From DASZQY01 sp963843565 (GTDB taxonomy: Bacteria; Pseudomonadota; Alphaproteobacteria; Rhizobiales; Kaistiaceae), in assembly GCA_963843565.1 (NCBI GenBank), contig CAWJKY010000003.1, forward strand, positions 2,666,001 to 2,730,000: a DNA stretch of 64,000 nt, given 5' to 3'. Shown piece by piece: positions 53,480 through 61,934 of this stretch. Made by a program: the position numbers and the translations under genes. Positions within the stretch are counted from its first letter, which is position 1, and every line of letters begins with the position of its first letter. Below the pieces are notes generated by a model. That model had not been told where the DNA came from. It ran no database searches and worked only from the letters and a program-made list of their open reading frames with translations.

Positions 53480-55762
53480 ATGAACGATGAACACAAGCCG
53501 CGCCGGGCCGGGATCTCCGTCACCGATCAGGAGGCGCTGAAGTTCCATTCCGAGGGACGGCCGGGCAAGCTCGAGATCACCGCCACCAAGCCGATGGCGA
53601 CCCAGCGCGACCTGTCGCTCGCCTATTCGCCGGGTGTCGCGGCGCCGGTCCGGGCGATCGCCGAGAACCCGCTCGCCGCCTTCGACTACACCACCCGCGG
53701 CAACATGGTCGCCGTCATCACCAACGGCACCGCCATCCTCGGCCTCGGCAACCTCGGGGCGCTCGCCTCCAAGCCGGTCATGGAAGGCAAGTCGGTGCTG
53801 TTCAAGCGCTTCGCCGACGTCGACGCCATCGACCTCGAGGTCGACACCGAGGACGTCGACGAATTCGTCAACTGCGTGCGCTTCCTGGGGCCGTCGTTCG
53901 GCGGCATCAACCTGGAGGACATCAAGGCGCCGGACTGCTTCATCATCGAGGAGAAGCTCCGCGCGGTGATGGACATTCCCGTCTTTCACGACGACCAGCA
54001 CGGCACGGCGATCATCACCGCGGCCGGCTTCATCAACGCGCTGCACCTGACCAACCGCGACATCGCCACCACCAGGATCGTGTGCAACGGCGCCGGCGCC
54101 GCCGGCATCGCCTGCATCGAGCTCATCAAGACGCTCGGCGCCAGGCCCGAGAACGTCATCCTCTGCGACACCAAGGGCGTCGTCTATCGCGGCCGCGCCG
54201 AAGGCATGAACCAGTGGAAGTCGGCGCACGCCGTCGATACCGAGATGCGCACGCTCGCCGACGCCATGAAGGGCGCCGACGTGGTGCTCGGGCTCTCCGC
54301 CAAGGGCGCCCTCAGCAACGACATGATCGGCTCGATGGCGGCCAACCCGATCATCTTCGCCATGGCCAACCCGGACCCGGAGATCACGCCGGAGGAATGC
54401 GCGGCGATCCGCGATGACGCCATCGTGGCGACCGGCCGTTCGGACTATCCGAACCAGGTCAACAACGTGCTGGGCTTCCCTTACATCTTCCGCGGGGCGC
54501 TCGACGTGCGCGCCACCACCATCAACGAGGCGATGAAGGCGGCCGCCGCCCAGGCGCTCGCCGCGCTTGCCCGCGAGGACGTGCCCGACGAGGTCGCCGC
54601 CGCCTATCAGGGGGTGCGGCCCAAGTTCGGGCCCCAGTACATCATCCCGGTGCCGTTCGACCCGCGCCTGCTGTCGGAGATTCCGGCGGCGGTGGCCCAG
54701 GCGGCGATGGATTCGGGCGTCGCGCTGAAGCCGATCGCCGACATGGCGCAATACAAGATCCAGCTCTCGGCGCGCCGCGACCCGATCGTCGGCACCTTGC
54801 AGCGCATCTTCCAGCGCGTCCGCCGGGCGCCCAAGCGGGTGGTCTTCGCCGAGGGCGAGGAAGAGCAGATGATCCGCGCGGCGGTCTCCTACGTGCACCA
54901 CAAGCTCGGCACCGCCATCCTGATCGGCCGCGAGGAGACGGTGCGCGAGACCGCCGAGCGGGCCGGCATCGATTTGCGCGAGGGCATCGAAATCCACAAC
55001 GCGCGCCTGTCGAAGCGCAACTCCGACTACGCCGACTTCCTCTACGCGCGGCTGCAACGCAAGGGCTACCTGTTCCGCGACGTGCAGCGCCTCATCAACA
55101 ACGACCGCAACCACTTCGGCGCCTGCATGCTGGCGCTCGGCGACGCCGACGCCATGGTCGCCGGCGTCAGCCGCAACTACGCGGTGGTGCTCGACGACGT
55201 GCGCCGCGCCATCGACGCCAAGCCCGGCCACCGGGTGATCGGCGTGTCGGTGATCCTGGCGCGCGGACGGCTGGTGCTGGTCGCCGATACCGCGGTGCAC
55301 GACATGCCTTCGTCGTCCGAACTTGCCGACATCGCCGAGGAAGCCGCCGGTGTCGCCCGCCGCCTCGGCTACACGCCGCGCGTGGCGCTGCTCGCCTACT
55401 CGACCTTCGGCCAGCCGCCCGGCGAGCGGGCCAAGAAGGTCCGCGAGGCGGTCGAGATCCTCGACGAGCGGCGGGTCGATTTCGAATATGACGGCGAGAT
55501 GTCGGCGGACGTGGCGCTCAACGCCAAGGCGATGGCGGCCTATCCGTTCTGCCGCCTGTCGGGGCCGGCCAACGTGCTGGTCATGCCCGCCTACCACTCC
55601 GCCTCGATCGCCACCAAGATGGTGCAGGAGCTCGGTGGCTCGACGGTGATCGGCCCGCTGCTCGTCGGCCTCGACAAGCCGGTGCAGATCGTGTCGCTCG
55701 GCGCCATGGACTCCGACATCGTCAACATGGCGGCGATGGCGGCCTACAATCTCGGAGGCTAG
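53480..55762 (+). CDS. maeB: NADP-dependent malic enzyme (MaeB type, with phosphotransacetylase-like domain)
   Basis: A 760-residue enzyme that decarboxylates malate to pyruvate with NADP. The N-terminal malic domain holds LAYSPGVAAPV, the catalytic KPVMEGKSVLFKRFADVD and FHDDQHGTAIITAAG; the NAD(P) domain holds VCNGAGAAGIACIELI. From about 430 on, a Pta-like domain (KRVVFAEGEEEQMIRAA to LVIGPLLVGL-type end) is present, usually regulatory and bound by acetyl-CoA. ATG 53480 has AAGGAAAC upstream. Its role beside pyruvate-forming pyk relatives (60228-61769) is in C4-acid metabolism. The next gene starts 25 bases on. Confidence 0.96.
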   Translation: MNDEHKPRRAGISVTDQEALKFHSEGRPGKLEITATKPMATQRDLSLAYSPGVAAPVRAIAENPLAAFDYTTRGNMVAVITNGTAILGLGNLGALASKPVMEGKSVLFKRFADVDAIDLEVDTEDVDEFVNCVRFLGPSFGGINLEDIKAPDCFIIEEKLRAVMDIPVFHDDQHGTAIITAAGFINALHLTNRDIATTRIVCNGAGAAGIACIELIKTLGARPENVILCDTKGVVYRGRAEGMNQWKSAHAVDTEMRTLADAMKGADVVLGLSAKGALSNDMIGSMAANPIIFAMANPDPEITPEECAAIRDDAIVATGRSDYPNQVNNVLGFPYIFRGALDVRATTINEAMKAAAAQALAALAREDVPDEVAAAYQGVRPKFGPQYIIPVPFDPRLLSEIPAAVAQAAMDSGVALKPIADMAQYKIQLSARRDPIVGTLQRIFQRVRRAPKRVVFAEGEEEQMIRAAVSYVHHKLGTAILIGREETVRETAERAGIDLREGIEIHNARLSKRNSDYADFLYARLQRKGYLFRDVQRLINNDRNHFGACMLALGDADAMVAGVSRNYAVVLDDVRRAIDAKPGHRVIGVSVILARGRLVLVADTAVHDMPSSSELADIAEEAAGVARRLGYTPRVALLAYSTFGQPPGERAKKVREAVEILDERRVDFEYDGEMSADVALNAKAMAAYPFCRLSGPANVLVMPAYHSASIATKMVQELGGSTVIGPLLVGLDKPVQIVSLGAMDSDIVNMAAMAAYNLGG

Positions 55763-55787
55763 GCGCCTGACGGCTGGAGCGTGGCTG

Positions 55788-57023
55788 ATGCAGGTGGCGC
55801 TGCGCATGCTGATCGCGCTGGCCACCCTCGTCCTGGTCCTGATCGTTGCGGCGGCGCCGTTCTTCCTGCTGACGCCGCGCCCGCCCGACCCGCCGGCGAA
55901 GATCGCGTCGGTCGCGGCGCTCGACACCTATCTCGAGGCGCTGGTCGCCAACCAGACCCCGCCGGCGCTCGACGTCACGGTGATGAAGGACGGTGCCGTG
56001 GTCTACGCCCGGGCGTTCGGCGTGGCCGACGGGCCGGCCGGCGCCAAAGCCACGCCCGACACGGTCTATCACTACTGGTCGGCGACCAAGGTGTTCACCG
56101 CCACCGCCATCATGCAGCTGGTCGACGACGGCAAGGTGGCGCTCGACGCGCCGCTGACGACCTACCTGCCGGATTTCGTCACCGAGTTCGACGGCAAACC
56201 GGTTCCCGTGACCATCCGCCAGCTTCTCACCCACACCGCCGGCGTCAGCGACCTCAAGCCGACCGACCTCCTCGGCTGGCTTCATCATCTCGACGACCCG
56301 CCCGTCGACCAGCGCGCGCTGATCGCAGAGCGCATGGCCGGCTACCGCACGCTCGCCGCGGCGCCGGGCGGCTCCGCCAGCTACTCCAACGCCGGCTACA
56401 TCCTGCTCGGCGGGGTGGTCGAGGCGGCGTCGGGCGAGAGCTACGAGGCGTTCATGCGCGAGCGCATCCTGAAGCCGCTCGCCATGACCAGCACCGATTT
56501 CGTCTACCGCGACGACATGCTCGGCCGGGCGGCGGCCGGCACCCATCCGCTGTTCCACTTCTTCACGCCGCTGCTGCTCGCCACCCACTTCGACTGGTTC
56601 AGCGCGTGGGTGGCACGCACCCAGACCTGGCGCATGTGGTTCGCGCCGCTCTACACCGACTACACGCCCTCGACCGGGCTGATCGGCACCGGCCGCGACC
56701 TCGCCCGTTTCGGCGCCGCGATGCTCAACAAAGGCGCCCTCGACGGGCAGCGCATCCTCAAGGTCGACACGGCCAACACGTTCCTCGACGACGGCTATGG
56801 AACCGACCGCCGCGCCGACGGCGCCCGCATCGGGTTCGGCTGGCAATGGTGGGATGCGGCGGCGCTTCCCTTCAAGGGCCACGCCGGCGGCGGACCGGGC
56901 TTCGGCGCGCAGCTGGCGCTCTTTCAGAAGGAGGGGATGGTGGTGGTCATCCTCGCCAACGATACGTTGATCGACCGGTTCGGGCTGACCCAACTGGTGG
57001 CCGGCACGTTCGCGGCCCCCTGA
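55788..57023 (+). CDS. Membrane-anchored serine hydrolase of the class C beta-lactamase fold
   Basis: A 411-residue protein. One N-terminal hydrophobic segment (residues 5-28, LRMLIALATLVLVLIVAAAPFF) anchors or exports it. The catalytic motifs are SATK (Ser98, Lys101), YSN (Tyr199 to Asn201) and HAGGG near residue 365 in place of KTG. Such proteins include esterases, D-aminopeptidases and penicillin-binding-type hydrolases of the periplasm; true beta-lactamase activity is not implied. ATG 55788 is the best start, though two further ATGs follow within ten codons. It is 25 bases after maeB on the same strand and may be co-transcribed. Confidence 0.85.
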   Translation: MQVALRMLIALATLVLVLIVAAAPFFLLTPRPPDPPAKIASVAALDTYLEALVANQTPPALDVTVMKDGAVVYARAFGVADGPAGAKATPDTVYHYWSATKVFTATAIMQLVDDGKVALDAPLTTYLPDFVTEFDGKPVPVTIRQLLTHTAGVSDLKPTDLLGWLHHLDDPPVDQRALIAERMAGYRTLAAAPGGSASYSNAGYILLGGVVEAASGESYEAFMRERILKPLAMTSTDFVYRDDMLGRAAAGTHPLFHFFTPLLLATHFDWFSAWVARTQTWRMWFAPLYTDYTPSTGLIGTGRDLARFGAAMLNKGALDGQRILKVDTANTFLDDGYGTDRRADGARIGFGWQWWDAAALPFKGHAGGGPGFGAQLALFQKEGMVVVILANDTLIDRFGLTQLVAGTFAAP

Positions 57024-57103
57024 CCGCGCCGCCCCGCTTGTCTTGCCGGGCGGCGGCGACGGTGGTGAAATCGCCGCCGTTCGCCAACCCGGGAGGCCCC
57101 TCA

Positions 57104-58198
57104 ATGAACCGTCCGCGCGCCGTCCCTTTGCTTGTCGTCGCTCTCGCCGCCACCGGCGTGGCGACCGCCCCCGCCCATGCCTACGACGCGCTCCGCGAGG
57201 CGGTGAGCCGCCTTCCCGATACGATGGCCCAGGCGTCCTCGGGGCTGATGTTCGAGTTCGTGTCGCCGTCGGCCGTGGCGTCGTGGGCGCTCAAGGACCT
57301 GCCCGGCTTCGCCGACGACGCAATCGGTCAGGCGCTGGCGAACCCCGGCGCCGCCGAAGCGCGCACCGGCATTGCCTTTTCCGATCTCAATGCGGTTCTC
57401 GACGCCGGCGACCCGCCGAATACCCTCATCTATCTCGCCGGCCCGAAGATCGCGCCGGACGCAGTCGCGGCGGCGTACCGGGCGCGCAAGTTCGACGAAT
57501 CGCAGGAGGGCGGCGCCACGATCTTTGCCCGCGGCGAGGATTTCGCCGTCGACTTCGACGCCCTCGATCAGGCCGATCCGTTCGGCGGCGGGCTCGGGTC
57601 GGCGGAGCGCGTCGCAGTCGTGCCCGGACGCGTGCTTTCGGCGCGCGGCTGGACCGCCCTCCGTCCGGCTCTCGCCATGCTCGCGGGATCGGAGACCTAT
57701 CTTGGCACCCGCCTCGCCCGCATGGTTGCCGCCGCCGCGAAGGATGCCGGCCCCGGCATGACCGTCGACACCGCCTTCGGAATCACCGTCGTCGCGACGG
57801 CCGGCGGCGCCCTGCCGCTTGCCCCCGACGGCAGCCTCGACTTCAGCAAACCCGTCGCAGCGCCGCGGCAGGCGATGCCGCCCTACCTGTTCGCGATCCT
57901 GATCGGTGCGGAAGCCGCGGACGGCGCCGCGGTCGCTCAGATCGCCCTTTACTATCCAACCCTCGCCGACGCGCGGGCCGGCGGCGCGGGGGTTGCGAAG
58001 GGCGCCGCCGACTTCAAGAAGATCAAGGGCTTCACCTACGCGGCAACGGCGACCGCGGTTGCCGACGATCCGGGCGCCATCGCGGTCGTCACGGTGCGCG
58101 TCGCGGGCGGCATGGCCCACCCGTCGGAGGCCGTCCGGCGCCGCTGGGTCGAGGGGATCTACCGGCGCGAATTCACGCCGCTCTCCGTGTTTCAGTAA
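57104..58198 (+). CDS. Secreted protein of unknown function
   Basis: I do not recognise this 364-residue protein. It starts with a clear signal peptide (residues 1-26, PLLVVALAATGVATAPAHA) and the mature part is Ala/Gly-rich with no cysteine that I can see and no known motif; segments such as LSARGWTALRPALAMLAG and ALLYYPTL-like IALYYPTLADARAG suggest a mixed alpha/beta fold. ATG 57104 follows GGGAGG by seven bases, a strong ribosome site. It lies 80 bases after the serine hydrolase on the same strand. A periplasmic partner of that hydrolase is possible but is only a guess. Confidence 0.75.
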   Translation: MNRPRAVPLLVVALAATGVATAPAHAYDALREAVSRLPDTMAQASSGLMFEFVSPSAVASWALKDLPGFADDAIGQALANPGAAEARTGIAFSDLNAVLDAGDPPNTLIYLAGPKIAPDAVAAAYRARKFDESQEGGATIFARGEDFAVDFDALDQADPFGGGLGSAERVAVVPGRVLSARGWTALRPALAMLAGSETYLGTRLARMVAAAAKDAGPGMTVDTAFGITVVATAGGALPLAPDGSLDFSKPVAAPRQAMPPYLFAILIGAEAADGAAVAQIALYYPTLADARAGGAGVAKGAADFKKIKGFTYAATATAVADDPGAIAVVTVRVAGGMAHPSEAVRRRWVEGIYRREFTPLSVFQ

Positions 58199-58237
58199 GG
58201 CTGGCGCGGTCCTCCGGTTGAAGCGGCGGACCGCGTT

Positions 58238-58263
58238 ATGTATATACGTGACCGTATATACAT
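58238..58263. promoter_or_regulatory. VapBC operator palindrome
   Basis: ATGTATATACG and CGTATATACAT are perfect 11-base arms around TGAC, ending 14 bases before the vapB start codon. VapBC pairs usually repress their own promoter through such an inverted repeat bound by the antitoxin. The AT-rich centre probably overlaps the -10 region. Confidence 0.75.
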
Positions 58264-58276
58264 GGAGGACCAGGCG

Positions 58277-58504
58277 ATGACCGTGGCGCGCATCTTCAAA
58301 TCGGGAAACAGCCAGGCCGTCCGCCTGCCGAAGGAGTTCCGCTTCAGCGGCAAGGAGGTCGAGATCTTCCGGCGCGGCGACGAAGTGGTGCTGCGCGAGA
58401 AGTCCCAGGGCATGGCGCGGGCCTTCGAGCTGCTCGCCAGTCTGCCCGACGACTTCCTCGCCGAGCGTAACGACACGCCGCCGCAGAAGCGCAAGAACCT
58501 CTGA
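58277..58504 (+). CDS. vapB: VapB antitoxin (AbrB/SpoVT type)
   Basis: A 75-residue antitoxin. Residues 1-45 are a swapped-hairpin AbrB DNA-binding domain (VARIFKSGNSQAVRLPKEFRF); the tail (LASLPDDFLAERND) is the usual toxin-inhibiting part. It should neutralise VapC and repress the operon via the palindrome at 58238-58263. ATG 58277 is chosen because GGAGG lies eight bases upstream; ATGs at 58238 and 58262 fall inside the operator. Its stop overlaps the vapC start by one base. Confidence 0.9.
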   Translation: MTVARIFKSGNSQAVRLPKEFRFSGKEVEIFRRGDEVVLREKSQGMARAFELLASLPDDFLAERNDTPPQKRKNL

Positions 58505-58908
58505 TGGCAAGGTTCCTGCTCGACACGAACATCTGCGCCTACATCCAGAGAAGGCGGCCGGAAGCGGTCTCGGCACGCTTCAACACCCTTGCCGTCGGCG
58601 AAGCCGCGATCTCGGTCGTCACATACGGCGAAATGTTCTATGGCGCCGAGAAGAGCGATCGTCGCGATCGCATTCTTGGCGCCCTCGATGAGTTTGTCGG
58701 CCTGGTCGAGGTGCTGCCGCTGCCCGAGGAAGCCGCCGCCGTCTATGGCGCGCTGCGCGCCGCGCTGGAGCGCAAGGGCCAGATCATCGGCAACAACGAC
58801 CTGTGGATCGCGGCGCACGCCAAGGCGGCCGGCCTCACCCTGGTCACCAACAACGTGCGCGAGTTCAGGCGCATCCCCGGCCTGAAGGTCGAGAACTGGG
58901 CGGCCTGA
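58504..58908 (+). CDS. vapC: VapC toxin, PIN-domain ribonuclease
   Basis: A 134-residue PIN-domain RNase. The acidic metal site is visible: Asp7 (FLLDTNI), Glu43 (VTYGEMFYG) and Asp99 (IGNNDLWIAAHA), with LVTNNVREF at the end. VapC toxins cut initiator tRNA or other RNAs when the antitoxin is lost. ATG 58504 shares its A with the vapB stop, so translation is coupled. The gene ends 7 bases before the convergent lepB stop. All key residues look intact, so the toxin is probably active. Confidence 0.92.
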   Translation: MARFLLDTNICAYIQRRRPEAVSARFNTLAVGEAAISVVTYGEMFYGAEKSDRRDRILGALDEFVGLVEVLPLPEEAAAVYGALRAALERKGQIIGNNDLWIAAHAKAAGLTLVTNNVREFRRIPGLKVENWAA

Positions 58909-58915
58909 AGGTCCC

Positions 58916-59644
58916 TTACTCCAGCGCCGTCAGGGCGCGCCGGGGGGCGCAGGTCATGCCCTGCTCGGGCGTGCAGTCGTGGAGCGAGTAGAGGATGAAC
59001 CGCGAGCGGCCGATGAGATTCTCGACGGGCACGTAGCCCAGCTCGGGAAAGCGCGAGTCGGCCGAGTTGTCGCGGTTGTCGCCCATGACGAACAGGTGGC
59101 CGGGCGGCACCTCGTAGGTGCCGGTGTTTTCCTGCGGGTCGAGGTCCGACTGCATGATGACCGGGTGAACGCGCCCGCCGGGCAGCGTCTCGTCGTACTC
59201 GTTCACGGTCACCGGCGGCCCCTGGAACTGGCGATAGGTGTAGGTCTTCACGAAGGTGCGCGGCATGATCTCGCCGTTGATGACGAGGCGGCCGCGGGTC
59301 ACCTGGATCCGGTCGCCGGGCAGCCCGATGACGCGCTTGACCAGCACCTCGTCCTTGCCGGGATGCTGGAAGAGGACGATGTCGCCGCGCTCGGGCAGCT
59401 GGCCGAGGATGCGCTTGCCGCCGAAGGGCGCCGCGGGCAGCGAGATGAAGGCCGTCGAATAGGGCCCGTAGCCGTAGTCGAACTTGGTGGCGATCAGCCG
59501 GTCGCCAACTTCCAGCGTCGGCACCATGCTTTCGGAGGGAATGTAGTAGGTGGCGAAGGCCACCGTCTTGAGGGCGAAGGTGAACAGGCCGACGCCAATG
59601 ATGGTGCGCACCCATTCCATGACCTTGGGGTTCAGACGCGACAT
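58916..59644 (-). CDS. lepB: Signal peptidase I
   Basis: A 242-residue inner-membrane protease that removes signal peptides. One N-terminal helix (about 13-32) is followed by the catalytic serine Ser39 in YIPSESMVPTLEVGD, the lysine in EVLVKRVIGLPGD, and box E GHLFVMGDNRDNSADSR. ATG 59644 is the family start. In many relatives lepB is next to rnc; here it is beside vapBC and a small secreted protein gene. Convergent with vapC at 7 bases. Confidence 0.96.
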   Translation of the reverse strand: MSRLNPKVMEWVRTIIGVGLFTFALKTVAFATYYIPSESMVPTLEVGDRLIATKFDYGYGPYSTAFISLPAAPFGGKRILGQLPERGDIVLFQHPGKDEVLVKRVIGLPGDRIQVTRGRLVINGEIMPRTFVKTYTYRQFQGPPVTVNEYDETLPGGRVHPVIMQSDLDPQENTGTYEVPPGHLFVMGDNRDNSADSRFPELGYVPVENLIGRSRFILYSLHDCTPEQGMTCAPRRALTALE

Positions 59645-59720
59645 GTCCTTTGGATGCTCTCCCTGTCCCGATTGGCCTTCGCATAGGGCGCAGCAAGGTG
59701 GCGATTTTCGGGCCTTCGCC

Positions 59721-60152
59721 CTATTCGACCAGCGCCGCGCAGGTGGCGTCCGGCGGTCCGCCCTGGCACGGCCGGAACGTCACCACGGCGCTCTTCTCGC
59801 CGTCGGCATAGATGATCTGGACGCCCATGGTCTCGGCGGCGCCGAGCGGCATGGTGATGTACGGCGGGTATTTCTCCGCGTCGATGGCGTTGGGATTGTC
59901 CGGATCGCAGGGCGGCAGCGGAAACGCCTCGTCCATGGAGGCGCCGTTCACGCCGAAGCGGACCGCCTTCAGGCCGCAGCGGTAGGCGAGCAGCATGGTG
60001 AAATAGACGTACTGGCGGCCGTCGTAGTTGCGGAAGGCGATCCAGTTGGCCTTGATCGCCGGCAGGATGGTCTTCTCCATGCCGGCAAGGCCTTCGGCGC
60101 TCGCCGTGCCGAGGCCGGCAAGCAGCATGGCGATCAGGGCGACGGTGCGCAT
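59721..60152 (-). CDS. Small secreted cysteine-containing protein of unknown function
   Basis: A 143-residue protein I cannot name. Residues 1-19 form a signal peptide (RTVALIAMLLAGLGTASA). The mature part has four cysteines (LAYRCGLK, LPPCDPDN, FRPCQGG, DATCAAL), consistent with two disulfides in the periplasm. ATG 60152 has GGAGG six bases upstream. It lies 75 bases after the pyruvate-kinase-family gene on the same strand and 76 bases before lepB. No enzyme motif is visible. Confidence 0.72.
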   Translation of the reverse strand: MRTVALIAMLLAGLGTASAEGLAGMEKTILPAIKANWIAFRNYDGRQYVYFTMLLAYRCGLKAVRFGVNGASMDEAFPLPPCDPDNPNAIDAEKYPPYITMPLGAAETMGVQIIYADGEKSAVVTFRPCQGGPPDATCAALVE

Positions 60153-60227
60153 CGCATCCCTCCCGGGTTTCAGGCAACGCTGAAGGTTAGCCCGGCCGCG
60201 ACCGGCCGCCAAACAGGCGTGTGGCCG

Positions 60228-61769
60228 TCAGGCGTCGACGGGCTCCGGCGCGGGCAGCGCGGCGGCAGGGACCGGGCGGCGCGTCCAGGAGCGGAGCGCG
60301 CGCAGCGTCGGCGTCTTCTTCATCTGGTGCTCGCCCATGCGGCGCAACAGCCGGTCGAGCACGCCGACCGCCGCCGCTGCGTTCGGCCCCTTGTTGAGCA
60401 GCACGCACTCGGCGCGCGCCGCCATGGCGGCGTCGGTCATCTCGCCGCGCGAGGGCAGCCCGCGCTTGACCAGATCTTCCAGAACCTGCGTCGCCCAGAT
60501 GACCGGCACGTGAGCCGCCTCGGCGAGCCACATGATCTCTTCCTGCATCTCGGCGACGCGCTCGAAGCCCATCTCCACCGCCAGATCGCCGCGAGCGATC
60601 ATGACGGCGAACGGCTGGCGGCCGGCGGCCTGCACGATGATCTCGGGAAGGTTGCGGACGGCGCGCGGCGTCTCGATCTTGCCGACCAGACCAAGTTGCT
60701 GCCAATCGGGGCGGCGGCGGGCGAGTTCGTCCTGCAGAGCGGCGACGTGGTCCGCGGATTCGACGAACGAGTGGCCGATCAGGTCGGCGTGGTGGACGAC
60801 GAAATCGAGGTCGTCGCGATCCTTGTCGGTCAGCGGATCGAGGCCGAGATCGACGTCGGGAAAGTTCAGACCCTTCTCGGGCCGGAGCTTCACCCCGGCG
60901 AGGCGGCCGCGCTCGATGCGCACGAGGAAGCCGCCATGCGCGGCGCCGACGATCGGGCCGCCGAGCTGGCCGTCGTCGATCGACACCTGGTCGCCAACCT
61001 TGATGCGGTCGAGCACCTCGGGAAGCGTGCAGGTGACCTGGAAGGGGAGATCGGCCAGCTGCGGCTCGATCTCGCGGGCGAGCAGCACGACGTCGCCGAT
61101 GTGGAGCCGGTTGCGATCGGGCGGGGTGAGGGTCCGGCCGGTGCGCACCTTCGGCCCGGCGAGATCCATCGCCACCGCCAGACGCCGGCCGACCTCGGCT
61201 TCCGCGCGGCGCACGTTGGCGATCATCTTCTGCCATTCGGCGGGGCCGTCGTGGGCGCAGTTGATGCGCACGACGTCGCCGCCGGCCGAGGCAAAGCTCG
61301 CGATCAGCGCCGGGTCGTCGGCGGCCTCGGTCGGCAAGCTCACCATGATGCGCCCGGCGCGGCCGCGGTGCGGGGCCCCGAAGATTTCGGCGGCGTTGCC
61401 GGCGAGGCGCATCTCGCCGCGGAAGAATTGCGCTTCCGTCGCCGGGTGCACCTTCGGCGCCGGGGCGCCGGCCAGTGCGGCGAGCGCCAGCGAAGCGGCA
61501 TCGAGCGAGACCGCCACGCGGCTCTCCAGCCGGCCCAGCGAGGAGATGCCCAGCGCCATCAGCCGGCGCTGCAAGGGCCGCAGATCGTGATCGCGGAGCG
61601 CCAGATAGTGGGCGAAGTTCAGCGCGCTCGGCGCGAAGCGGGTGCGCTGGATGCGCGGCCGCCATCCGCGAAACGTCTCGCGGCCGGCCTCCGCCACCTC
61701 GCCGCGGAGCGTGACGATCTCGTCGAGCGCTGCGCGGGCGCGCGCCTCAAGGGTTGCCGATGACGCCAT
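60228..61769 (-). CDS. Atypical pyruvate-kinase-family protein
   Basis: A 513-residue protein related to pyruvate kinase. The barrel motifs are present: VRINCAHDG (for RxNFSHG), MDLAGPKVRTG, LVGKIETPRA with the catalytic lysine, MIARGDLAVE and the end of the barrel TDAAMAARAECVLLNKGPN. Two things are unusual. About 130 N-terminal residues (ARAALDEIVTLRGEVAEAG, LRPLQRRLMALGISSLGRLE) replace the normal KIVATLGPAS start, and the protein ends about 50 residues after the barrel, so the allosteric C-domain is missing; SGETA is replaced by NKGPN. Such proteins exist in other alphaproteobacteria and may not be true pyruvate kinases. ATG 61769 is preferred; ATG 61805 is possible. A palindrome at 61841-61856 lies upstream. 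Confidence 0.8.
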   Translation of the reverse strand: MASSATLEARARAALDEIVTLRGEVAEAGRETFRGWRPRIQRTRFAPSALNFAHYLALRDHDLRPLQRRLMALGISSLGRLESRVAVSLDAASLALAALAGAPAPKVHPATEAQFFRGEMRLAGNAAEIFGAPHRGRAGRIMVSLPTEAADDPALIASFASAGGDVVRINCAHDGPAEWQKMIANVRRAEAEVGRRLAVAMDLAGPKVRTGRTLTPPDRNRLHIGDVVLLAREIEPQLADLPFQVTCTLPEVLDRIKVGDQVSIDDGQLGGPIVGAAHGGFLVRIERGRLAGVKLRPEKGLNFPDVDLGLDPLTDKDRDDLDFVVHHADLIGHSFVESADHVAALQDELARRRPDWQQLGLVGKIETPRAVRNLPEIIVQAAGRQPFAVMIARGDLAVEMGFERVAEMQEEIMWLAEAAHVPVIWATQVLEDLVKRGLPSRGEMTDAAMAARAECVLLNKGPNAAAAVGVLDRLLRRMGEHQMKKTPTLRALRSWTRRPVPAAALPAPEPVDA

Positions 61770-61840
61770 GGTCCTGATCTCGGCGCCACTGTCGCGCGGG
61801 TGCATGACAGCCGTGTGTCCAGGGCCGCCGCCCCGCCGCG

Positions 61841-61856
61841 TGTTTGACGTCAAACA
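61841..61856. promoter_or_regulatory. Perfect 16-bp palindrome upstream of the pyruvate-kinase-family gene
   Basis: TGTTTGACGTCAAACA is fully symmetric with a central CG, the pattern of LacI/GalR-family operators. It lies 72 bases upstream of the start of the 60228-61769 gene. PckR, a LacI-family regulator of central carbon genes in rhizobia, is a natural candidate, but that is inference. The TTTGAC half could also be a -35 box. Confidence 0.6.
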
Positions 61857-61934
61857 TCTGGGTTCGGATGGGACGCGCCCATGATGGCGCGCAGGATGAA
61901 ACCGGCCTTGATCGGGCGCAAAGCGGCCGCGTGG

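Noticed and set aside
53288..55927. Minus-strand open frame of 879 codons opposite maeB
   Set aside because: Antisense shadow; maeB on the plus strand has full malic enzyme motifs.
58238..58276. Earlier ATG starts for vapB
   Set aside because: Both lie inside the operator palindrome and lack ribosome sites; GGAGG points to ATG 58277.
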